From Egerieimonas sp900552095 (lineage in GTDB: Bacteria > Bacillota > Clostridia > Lachnospirales > Lachnospiraceae), in assembly GCA_902469965.1 (NCBI GenBank), contig CABREP010000017.1, positions 1 to 39,159 of the forward strand: 39,159 bases of DNA. The letters run 5' to 3'. Made by a program: the position numbers and the translations under genes. A model generated the notes under the pieces. That model searched no databases. It worked only from the letters and a program-made list of their open reading frames with translations, and was not told where the DNA came from. This document shows positions 8,548-13,995 of this stretch, one piece after another (the stretch's first letter is position 1; each line of letters begins with the position of its first letter).

Positions 8548-8556
8548 ATTATACCA
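8548..8556 (-). promoter_or_regulatory. extended -10 promoter of DUF3842 gene
   Basis: TGGTATAAT on the minus strand (TATAAT 8548-8553 with TG two bases upstream), 39 bases before the ATG. No good -35 hexamer at 17 bases, which an extended -10 can do without. Confidence 0.5.
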
Positions 8557-8604
8557 TAATTATTTCTATCACGATATAACAAGTAATCCTCCAAGTTAAT
8601 ATCG

Positions 8605-9060
8605 CTACTTTTCTATTACCGTTATTCCTATAGTCTTTTTAAGCGATTTCCTTTGCGCATATTGTAGAATTTTTTGTGCATTGCTGGCAGGGTGCCACAC
8701 ATGTGCAATGAGGAAATCGGTATGATCGACCATATACCGATTTGCCCTGACAATAGCAACCTTACGAGGGACATTTTCCATCCCAGGAGGATGGGAGGTA
8801 CTGTCAAATCCATCTGGCACAGGAATGGGACACTCAGCCGGATGGTAGGGTAACAATAAGGTCAATTTGACTTTTGGATGATTTTGTTTTGCGGTTTTTA
8901 CGGCTTTTGCCGCAAGGACATCAAAACATCCATAACGACCAACAATAAATTCAGTAACGCCGTAGTGGACTATATGCTCCTCAACAGCGGCGCATAGCAC
9001 TGGGTAAATTTCTTCCGATGTCTCCCTGTGCCCAATGAAAAAGCAGATTTTTCCGCTCAC
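8605..9060 (-). CDS. SLOG-fold protein (DUF1273/YpsA-like)
   Basis: 151 residues from a GTG at 9060, chosen because GGGAGGGG lies 5 bases upstream; the frame is open to 9126 but lacks a ribosome site there. It opens with CFFIGHRET, the first strand and loop of SLOG domains, and continues with a GRYGCFD glycine-containing loop near residue 40, LLLPYHP near 70, and RANRYMVDHTDFLIAHVW near 107-125. These are the strand-turn elements that bind nucleotides or nucleotide-derived ligands in SLOG/Rossmannoid proteins. Function unknown. It is divergent from an XRE regulator, with the two promoters in the same 50 bases. Confidence 0.75.
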   Translation of the reverse strand: MSGKICFFIGHRETSEEIYPVLCAAVEEHIVHYGVTEFIVGRYGCFDVLAAKAVKTAKQNHPKVKLTLLLPYHPAECPIPVPDGFDSTSHPPGMENVPRKVAIVRANRYMVDHTDFLIAHVWHPASNAQKILQYAQRKSLKKTIGITVIEK

Positions 9061-9097
9061 AATTTCCCCTCCCTTTGTGGTTGTATATATCGTTAAA

Positions 9098-9126
9098 ATT
9101 ATACGATTAAAATTATTAAAGAGCAA
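9098..9126 (-). promoter_or_regulatory. sigma-A promoter of SLOG gene
   Basis: On the minus strand TTGCTC (9121-9126), 17 bases, TATAAT (9098-9103). Start expected near 9091, about 30 bases before the GTG. Confidence 0.6.
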
Positions 9127-9139
9127 CGATAAGTAAAAG

Positions 9140-9145
9140 TATAAT
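9140..9145 (+). promoter_or_regulatory. -10 box of XRE gene
   Basis: TATAAT 33 bases before the GTG at 9178; TTAAAG (9116-9121) at 18 bases is a poor -35. It overlaps the upstream part of the divergent SLOG promoter. Confidence 0.4.
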
Positions 9146-9177
9146 TTACGAAGAACACAAGCAAAGAGGTGATGCAG

Positions 9178-9483
9178 GTGAAAGATATTCTCTCTGCCAT
9201 AACCGCATACCGAGAGGATCGAGGCTGGACAGAGTATCAGCTTGCAGAGCGTTCTGGCTTACCGCAATCTACGATCTCCTCGTGGTATCGCAAGAATATG
9301 GTTCCCACTATTCCGTCGTTGGAAAAAATCTGCACGGCTTTTGGCATCACGCTTTCTCAGCTGTTTGCCGAAGAAGGTTCACCGGTTTCTCTGACTGATT
9401 CACAAAGAAAACTCCTGGAATGCTGGTCGAGATTGAGTGAAGAGCAACAAGCCGTAGTATTTGCTTTGATTGACAAAATGTAA
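9178..9483 (+). CDS. small XRE-family transcription regulator
   Basis: 101 residues from the GTG at 9178, chosen because AGAGG at 9165-9169 gives a spacing of 8 bases; the in-frame GTG at 9169 and ATG at 9172 lie on or next to that site. Residues 5-60 form a Cro/C1-type helix-turn-helix: YREDRGWTEYQLAERSGL, STISSWYRKN, then PSLEKICTAFGITLSQLF. The rest is a short helical tail (LSEEQQAVVFALIDKM), as is common in regulators of this length. It is divergent from the SLOG gene and may control both. It ends in a bidirectional terminator. Confidence 0.88.
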   Translation: MKDILSAITAYREDRGWTEYQLAERSGLPQSTISSWYRKNMVPTIPSLEKICTAFGITLSQLFAEEGSPVSLTDSQRKLLECWSRLSEEQQAVVFALIDKM

Positions 9484-9484
9484 A

Positions 9485-9530
9485 AAAGCCGCCAGAAGCA
9501 GCATCTCGTGGATGTGCCTCTGGCGGCTTT
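9485..9530. terminator. bidirectional terminator
   Basis: An 11-bp perfect outer stem (9485-9495 with 9520-9530) plus an imperfect inner stem, with A/T runs on both sides. It sits between the convergent XRE gene (ends 9483) and DUF6061 gene (ends 9536). Confidence 0.8.
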
Positions 9531-9535
9531 GCTTA

Positions 9536-9787
9536 TCAATCGAAATCTAACTGTGGAGCCTCCGTTACGGTTCGCAGGTATTCTTCCAGATCTCCATTCA
9601 AAATCAAATCTGCATAGGACAGCGGATCGTTGTAGATGAGCCAGTCCAGTTCAGAGCGCTGGAAACGGCTATTCGCAACTTCGTCCTCTACAGCGGTGCA
9701 GTTAATGAAAATCATACTGCCGTCAGAATACTTCAGCTCCACACAGGCGGTGTCGATATTAAACTCACAGGAAATCAGTTGTTTCAT
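9536..9787 (-). CDS. DUF6061 family protein
   Basis: 83 residues from the ATG at 9787, preceded by TTGGAGG 8 bases upstream; the longer frame to 9802 starts inside that ribosome site. The sequence begins MKQLISCEFNIDTACVELKY and has AVEDEVAN and RSELDWLIYNDPLSYADLIL, which I recognise as the DUF6061 pattern of small Firmicutes proteins. Acidic, no membrane segment. Function unknown; relatives are common near mobile-element genes. The family name is from memory. Confidence 0.65.
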   Translation of the reverse strand: MKQLISCEFNIDTACVELKYSDGSMIFINCTAVEDEVANSRFQRSELDWLIYNDPLSYADLILNGDLEEYLRTVTEAPQLDFD

Positions 9788-9852
9788 GGGATGTACCTCC
9801 AAAATTTAATGTTCTGAAGGTAATGTAAGCGTGGGTTTGTGGTGTGGTATCC

Positions 9853-9987
9853 TTAACTATGAGAAACTCCTGTTTCCCATTTTGACACTGCAGCGGCAGT
9901 GATTCCAAGAGCATTTGCAACTTGTTCCTGTGTTAACCCTTTTATTTTTCTTAGCTTTTGAATCGTATCTCCGATCAATAATTTCAT
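9853..9987 (-). pseudogene. truncated XRE helix-turn-helix remnant
   Basis: 44 residues from the ATG at 9987 (GGAG 10 bases upstream). It encodes a nearly full HTH: IGDTIQKLRKIKGLTQEQVANALGIT, then AAAVSKWETGVSHS and a stop. Family members normally continue with a Pro-Asp helix (about 10-15 residues) that completes the domain, and then an effector part. Here the frame ends within the domain, so it is most likely the start of a larger regulator cut by deletion. A functional micro-regulator cannot be ruled out. Confidence 0.6.
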
Positions 9988-10091
9988 TTCACGCCATCTC
10001 CTTTGCTTACTGAAAATAATATCAGAAAACAACTTTTTTAACAATGGAGTGATATTTAAGTATAATAAGAAGTTTATTAACTGCCGCTCTA

Positions 10092-10748
10092 TTACTTGTC
10101 CTCATTATCAAAATCAAAATTGCCTGTTACCCATGACAGCTTTGATAACAGTTCCATATCTTCCCTGGAATTCGGATCTATCATTTTCACAACCTGATAG
10201 GACTTCTTATACTTTTGTCCCCCTGTGCTTTCCCCGAACAGATCCAGGCTATATAAATCATCATAACGTTCTAATACTTTCCGAAACTTCAGGTGCTGGA
10301 TAAATTCTTTGATCGGATAAAGGTCAGATGCTTCAATATTCTTTCCGTTGATGTAATCCGTAATATATTCCCGTAACTTTTCCAACTCATATTCCTGCCA
10401 TTCTTCCTCACTGTCAGGGAAATGATTATAAGGTCCATGTTTCAATTCTGCCTTCAGACGTTCTTCAGCTCTTAAAAACCGGCAGACTTCCTTTTCCGAT
10501 TGGCTGACATGGTTCCACTTCCCCGATAACAATTCATTCGGCGTTACATCCAGCACTTCCATTATTTTCTCCAACGTTTCATAGGCAGGATAATTCAATC
10601 CTCTTTCAATCTTCGATAAGTTCTGCATGTTGATGCCGATTTTATCTGCGAGTTCCTGCTGTTTCATTCCCCGGTATTTTCTTATGATCTGTATGTTCTC
10701 TCCCAGGAAACTGATTTTCTTTTCACACTGCCTCATAACTTGCCACAA
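10092..10748 (-). CDS. XRE-family transcription regulator
   Basis: 218 residues. A Cro/C1-type helix-turn-helix occupies about residues 15-72: IIRKYRGMKQQELADKIGI, NMQNLSKIERGLNYPAYETL, EKIMEVLDVTPNELL. The C-terminal 145 residues are acidic and helical, with no known domain that I recognise. The start is uncertain: a TTG at 10748 has AAAGGA 4-5 bases upstream, while an ATG at 10736 is too far from it. The promoter region contains a 17-base palindrome and a 27-base palindrome, suggesting autoregulation. It is the third HTH gene within 1.6 kb. Confidence 0.82.
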   Translation of the reverse strand: MWQVMRQCEKKISFLGENIQIIRKYRGMKQQELADKIGINMQNLSKIERGLNYPAYETLEKIMEVLDVTPNELLSGKWNHVSQSEKEVCRFLRAEERLKAELKHGPYNHFPDSEEEWQEYELEKLREYITDYINGKNIEASDLYPIKEFIQHLKFRKVLERYDDLYSLDLFGESTGGQKYKKSYQVVKMIDPNSREDMELLSKLSWVTGNFDFDNEDK

Positions 10749-10768
10749 CCGTTCCTTTCATCATTTTA

Positions 10769-10785
10769 TAAGTATAAAATACTTA
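10769..10785 (-). promoter_or_regulatory. palindromic operator of XRE regulator
   Basis: TAAGTATAAAATACTTA: 7-bp arms, 3-base centre. It overlaps the likely -10 region (TATACT at 10771-10776 or TATTTT at 10776-10781 on the minus strand); TTGACT at 10799-10804 is a candidate -35. Placement fits self-repression. Confidence 0.55.
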
Positions 10786-10816
10786 ATATATTTCAATAAG
10801 TCAATATATTTTCTCT

Positions 10817-10843
10817 ATAAATAATCCTTTAAGGATTATTTAT
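10817..10843. repeat. 27-base near-perfect palindrome
   Basis: 13-bp perfect arms (ATAAATAATCCTT and its complement) around a single T. It lies just upstream of the -35 of the XRE gene and 27 bases past the ferredoxin terminator. Too tight a loop for an RNA hairpin at full length; a protein-binding site or cruciform is more likely. Confidence 0.6.
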
Positions 10844-10868
10844 CACACAGACCATCCAGGCAGCTGAC

Positions 10869-10920
10869 AAAAAAAGAACCGGAAAAGGAATCCAGATTTC
10901 TTCTGTTCTCCCTTTCCGGT
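10869..10920 (-). terminator. intrinsic terminator of ferredoxin gene
   Basis: On the minus strand ACCGGAAAG pairs with CTTTTCCGGT across an internal loop and is followed by TCTTTTTTT. It lies 25 bases after the ferredoxin stop. Confidence 0.8.
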
Positions 10921-10944
10921 CCGCTAAAAACATATTTTTTCTTT

Positions 10945-11331
10945 TTACTGATCCACCACTTCCAGGATCTCCATGGGACATGCTTTCGCACAGATTCCAC
11001 AAGCGATACATTTGGATGCTGCAGGTGCTTCTTCCGCTTTCACCATCAGGCCGAAAGGACATGCCTCTACGCATTTGCCACAGCCGGTACACAGCTTTTT
11101 ATTTACCATATAAACACCCTTTGCATTCTGGGTGATCGCCCCAAACTCACAGGCCTCGGCACATTTTCCGCACTGTACGCAGGCCATGGGTTTTACACCG
11201 CTTTTTTTCTCCACGATCTGAATGCAGGATTTGGCCGGATCAAAGGTTTTATAAAAAGCCTCGGAGCAGGCGCGCACGCACTCCAGACATGCCATACAGG
11301 TTGCACCCTTCTTCACTTTCAGTTTTTTCAT
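10945..11331 (-). CDS. 4Fe-4S ferredoxin with four cysteine motifs (CooF/HycB-like)
   Basis: 128 residues with four CxxCxxCxxxC-type sets: CMACLECVRAC (about 12-22), CVQCGKCAEAC (51-61), CTGCGKCVEACP (81-92) and CIACGICAKACP (107-118). This predicts up to four [4Fe-4S] clusters. The spacing, with an insert after the first motif, matches electron-transfer subunits such as CooF, HycB or the small subunit of aldehyde ferredoxin oxidoreductase, not a classic two-cluster ferredoxin. No catalytic partner (CO dehydrogenase, hydrogenase, AOR) is in the window, so its partner is encoded elsewhere. GGAGG sits 8 bases before the ATG. It has its own terminator and is 95 bases downstream of the GntR gene. 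Confidence 0.9.
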   Translation of the reverse strand: MKKLKVKKGATCMACLECVRACSEAFYKTFDPAKSCIQIVEKKSGVKPMACVQCGKCAEACEFGAITQNAKGVYMVNKKLCTGCGKCVEACPFGLMVKAEEAPAASKCIACGICAKACPMEILEVVDQ

Positions 11332-11426
11332 CTATAATTCCTCCGTATTCCACATTTTTCTTCATTTTATCACAAAGGTATACGGTTAGTCATTACTTAC
11401 AGTTACAATCTCCCGCTTTTCCCTCT

Positions 11427-12149
11427 TTATCGCACCCTCTGAGCCTGATCATAGAAGGCAAACTGATCCGCCCGGTGCCGCGACTGGGTATATTCAAACA
11501 TCACCCCGTTGGAATTATACGTGTGGCTGCTCACCACTGCCACACAGTTATATCCTTTCAGATCCATATACTTCTCATCCAGCTGGCTGTTGCGCTCCAC
11601 AGTCATCTTCCTCCTTGTGGTAGTGATCACCTGCCCCAGTTCATTTTCCAGATACTCATAAATTGACTTCTCTGCAATCCCCGCGGTAAGTCCTCTTGCC
11701 TCCTCCTGAAGCAGATAATTATGATCGATGATCAGCGCCTCCCCGTCCACATAGCGGACACGCTGGATGTAATAAATCCTGCTTCCCACCGGAAAAGAAG
11801 TCCGATTCTGGATTTTTTCATCCACCACCAGTTCCGTAAAACAGATCACCTTCGTCGTATACTCCAGATGGTTCCGGCGGGCCGCCTCCTTCAGGGATTC
11901 GATTCCTCCCAGGACAAATTCTGCCTGATTCTCTCTCTGATAGATGACCTGTACGCCTTTCCCGTGAATGCTCTGCACATATCCCTCCGCCGCCAGCTGT
12001 CCGATTGCTCTCCGCACCGTGTTGCGGGAACTTTCAAACTGTTCCGTGAGCATATTCTCCGAGGGGAGCAGATCCTGATACCCATAGATCTCCTCCTCAA
12101 TCCTCCGGCGCAGTTCCTGATAGATCTTATCATATTTAGCGCTGGGCAT
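11427..12149 (-). CDS. GntR-family regulator with UTRA domain (HutC/TreR subfamily)
   Basis: 240 residues. Residues 1-70 form the GntR winged helix: KYDKIYQELRRRIEEEIY, LPSENMLTEQF, RNTVRRAIGQLAAEGYV, HGKGVQV. Residues about 95-235 form a UTRA ligand domain (VGSRIYYIQRVRYVDGEALIIDHNYL, later EYLENELGQ and YTQSRHRADQF). The order and length fit HutC/TreR-type repressors that sense a sugar phosphate or related small ligand. Its first 14 bases overlap the end of the GNAT gene, so it is the third gene of the trmO operon. Its operator may be the inverted repeat over that operon's promoter, or the TTGTA-N2-TACAA palindrome of the transporter; neither is shown. Confidence 0.9.
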   Translation of the reverse strand: MPSAKYDKIYQELRRRIEEEIYGYQDLLPSENMLTEQFESSRNTVRRAIGQLAAEGYVQSIHGKGVQVIYQRENQAEFVLGGIESLKEAARRNHLEYTTKVICFTELVVDEKIQNRTSFPVGSRIYYIQRVRYVDGEALIIDHNYLLQEEARGLTAGIAEKSIYEYLENELGQVITTTRRKMTVERNSQLDEKYMDLKGYNCVAVVSSHTYNSNGVMFEYTQSRHRADQFAFYDQAQRVR

Positions 12150-12663
12150 GCGTCACCGCCCCCTCTTCCGTACAGTACTGATAGGCGATCCGGGAACTTC
12201 CGTCTTCCACATAAATGGTCCCGCAGGAGTGAAAGCCGCTGCTCTCCAGAAGTTTCTGCATAGGAAGATTATCATTATGTGTATCTGCTCTCATATCAAG
12301 ACCCTGCCTGCGGCACTGTTCCTGACACCAGGAGATGCAGAAACGTCCTGCTCCCCGGAATTTTCCGGAAGAGGCGATCCGGTGAAGCGTTCCGTAAGGC
12401 CTGTCATTTAACCAGCTGCCCTCCCAAATCACCTCATAGGTAGGCTCTGTCCCTGTAAAAAACATAAAAACTGCGCCGATTTCTTCCGCTTCCAGACAGA
12501 CATAGAGCTCCCCTTTTTTCATATCCTGTTCCAGCATCTCCCGGCGGGGATACTCTTCCCCCCACTGGTCAGGATTCCCCTGCTCCCGCATAAACTGCCG
12601 GGCTTCTCTGTAAATGTTCAGGATTTCTTCCATCTGTTCTTCTTTTGCCTTTTCTATTCTCAT
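12136..12663 (-). CDS. GNAT family N-acetyltransferase
   Basis: 175 residues from the ATG at 12663, with GGAGGAG 3-4 bases upstream and a 4-base ATGA overlap with the trmO stop. The fold is read from the N-terminal helix pair (EILNIYREARQFM), a strand at GAVFMFFTG, and HRIASSGKFRGAGRFCISWCQEQC near residues 95-118, where acetyl-CoA binds in GNAT proteins. The usual Q/RxxGxG/A loop appears as GKFRGAG. The acceptor is unknown. Placed between trmO and gntR in one transcript. Confidence 0.88.
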   Translation of the reverse strand: MRIEKAKEEQMEEILNIYREARQFMREQGNPDQWGEEYPRREMLEQDMKKGELYVCLEAEEIGAVFMFFTGTEPTYEVIWEGSWLNDRPYGTLHRIASSGKFRGAGRFCISWCQEQCRRQGLDMRADTHNDNLPMQKLLESSGFHSCGTIYVEDGSSRIAYQYCTEEGAVTHAQR

Positions 12664-13346
12664 GCTCTCTCCTCCACACCGCAAACCGTCAGCCGGTCCT
12701 CTTTCACCTGAAATTTTATCTCCCATCGCTCAAAACTCATCCCGTAGATCCGCTCCGGATCTTTCTGATAAGAAGGACGGGGATCCTGAGCCAGTATTTC
12801 CCCGATCGCCTGCCATTTCCCGGAGGGAATACAGGGACGGATTTCTTCCGGCACCTCTACCTGCAGGCAGTATTCTCTCCTTTCCTCCGCAAATCCTCCG
12901 GAAGCGTCACTTTTGCAGTCCACATAGGGAAGATAGGGTTTCAGATCAAAAATAGGAGTTCCATCCATCAGATCCGCTCCGGAAACCCAGATCACCGGAC
13001 CTTCACTGCTCTCCCATTCAATCCGCTCTATCTTGACACAGGATAATCCCAGAGGATTGGGACGAAAAGGTGAGCGGGTAGCAAAAACTCCTCTGCGCAC
13101 ATTTCCTCCCAGGCGGGGCGGACGCACCGTGGCCGACCAGACCTCCCTCTTATTTTCTGAAAATTCCCAGATAAGCCAGAGATGGGAAAATTCCTCCATC
13201 CCCCGAAGGGCATCCGGATTCCGGTATTCCGGTTCAAAGACAATCTTTCCCTGCAGATTCTCTACCAGTCCGCTCTGCCGGGGAATTCCGAACTTTTCCG
13301 GAAAAGGACTTCTGATCCGGGCAATTACTTTCAAATCATGTTCCAT
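12660..13346 (-). CDS. trmO: tRNA (N6-threonylcarbamoyladenosine37-N6)-methyltransferase TrmO
   Basis: 228 residues from the ATG at 13346, about 9 bases after AGAGG; an in-frame ATG at 13355 abuts that site and upstream codons run into the promoter. TrmO (TsaA/VirR beta-barrel family) methylates t6A37 in tRNA-Thr using S-adenosylmethionine. The opening KVIARIRSPFPEKFGIPRQ, then EEFSHLWLIWEF, and above all RPPRLGGNVRRGVFATRSPFR and PNPLGLSCVKI, are the family signatures that form the SAM site. A C-terminal part of about 80 residues follows, as in E. coli TrmO. First gene of a trmO-GNAT-gntR operon. Confidence 0.93.
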   Translation of the reverse strand: MEHDLKVIARIRSPFPEKFGIPRQSGLVENLQGKIVFEPEYRNPDALRGMEEFSHLWLIWEFSENKREVWSATVRPPRLGGNVRRGVFATRSPFRPNPLGLSCVKIERIEWESSEGPVIWVSGADLMDGTPIFDLKPYLPYVDCKSDASGGFAEERREYCLQVEVPEEIRPCIPSGKWQAIGEILAQDPRPSYQKDPERIYGMSFERWEIKFQVKEDRLTVCGVEERA

Positions 13347-13363
13347 TTTCTTCATCCTCTCTG

Positions 13364-13384
13364 GTTCAGTATACCTGTCTGAAC
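13364..13384. promoter_or_regulatory. inverted repeat over trmO promoter
   Basis: GTTCAG-N9-CTGAAC, 6-bp arms, spanning the -10 box (13368-13373). A repressor bound here would block the promoter; the GntR protein at the end of the operon is the obvious candidate. Confidence 0.45.
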
Positions 13385-13397
13385 ATGTCCCTGTCAA
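13368..13397 (-). promoter_or_regulatory. sigma-A promoter of trmO operon
   Basis: TTGACA (13392-13397), 18 bases, TATACT (13368-13373) on the minus strand. The perfect -35 overlaps the end of the U-run of the preceding terminator. Confidence 0.75.
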
Positions 13398-13398
13398 C

Positions 13399-13443
13399 AA
13401 AAAACCGGGAGTCACTCCGCCTGCCTTCTGCGGATTCTCCCGG
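13399..13443 (-). terminator. intrinsic terminator after ATC-hydrolase-like gene
   Basis: Stem CCGGGAG (13437-13443 with 13405-13411) extended by an inner CCGC/GCGG pairing, followed on the minus strand by TTTTTTG. It starts 20 bases past the stop at 13464. Confidence 0.85.
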
Positions 13444-13463
13444 CTTCTTTTCCAAATCACTCT

Positions 13464-13970
13464 TTATTTTGTCTCTTTTCTTTTGCGATAGCGGAGAGAA
13501 CAGACCTCGTCTCCCTTCGCAATACATTTTGGCAGATCCAGACAGCTGTCATACATTCTTCCGATCCCATGATCGCCGCACATGGCAATATCGCACAATC
13601 GGGCAATCTGCTCATCGGAGCAGCCTGCTTTCTGCCAGGCCTTTACCAGCGGGCAATAATGGAAATCCAGGGAAAGCTTATCTTCCGTACTCTCCAGCAC
13701 ATCCATCTCAAACACCCACTGAGCCGGTTTGGTAAACAGCGTCTTTTTCAGCCCCTTCAGACTTTTGGTCCGGCCTTTTTTCACCAGACGTTTCCCCTGT
13801 ATATGGCCGCACCGGCTCACCGCCTTTCTGGCAAACGCATCGGAATCCATTCCGCTTTTTTCTGCCTCATCCAGCAGGAGATACAGCCAGAGCGCTCTGT
13901 GCTCCAGCTGTTCCCGCACAGCGGTGATCACTTTATTTTTGATTTTTGGTTCATTTGCAATCTTTGACAT
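13464..13970 (-). CDS. L-2-amino-thiazoline-4-carboxylate hydrolase-like protein
   Basis: 168 residues. The C-terminal half has the pattern of the ATC-hydrolase family: LDFHYCPLVKAWQKAGCSDEQ, CDIAMCGDHGIGRMY and a final set of Cys (CLDLPKCIAKGDEVC). The family is named for an enzyme opening a thiazoline ring on the way to cysteine, but most members are uncharacterised. The conserved Cys and His suggest a metal or thiol site. The N-terminus is helical and basic. It follows purL by 25 bases on the same strand and ends at a strong terminator, so it is probably the last gene of the purL transcript. Confidence 0.75.
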   Translation of the reverse strand: MSKIANEPKIKNKVITAVREQLEHRALWLYLLLDEAEKSGMDSDAFARKAVSRCGHIQGKRLVKKGRTKSLKGLKKTLFTKPAQWVFEMDVLESTEDKLSLDFHYCPLVKAWQKAGCSDEQIARLCDIAMCGDHGIGRMYDSCLDLPKCIAKGDEVCSLRYRKRKETK

Positions 13971-13995
13971 ATCTGTCCCTCTTTATCAGCCGCTC

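Noticed and set aside
9853..10044. 63-residue version of the truncated HTH protein
   Set aside because: The upstream start lacks a ribosome site; the ATG at 9987 has one.
12663..12726. N-terminal extension of the GNAT protein
   Set aside because: It lies inside trmO; the ATG at 12663 has GGAGGAG and a 4-base coupling overlap.
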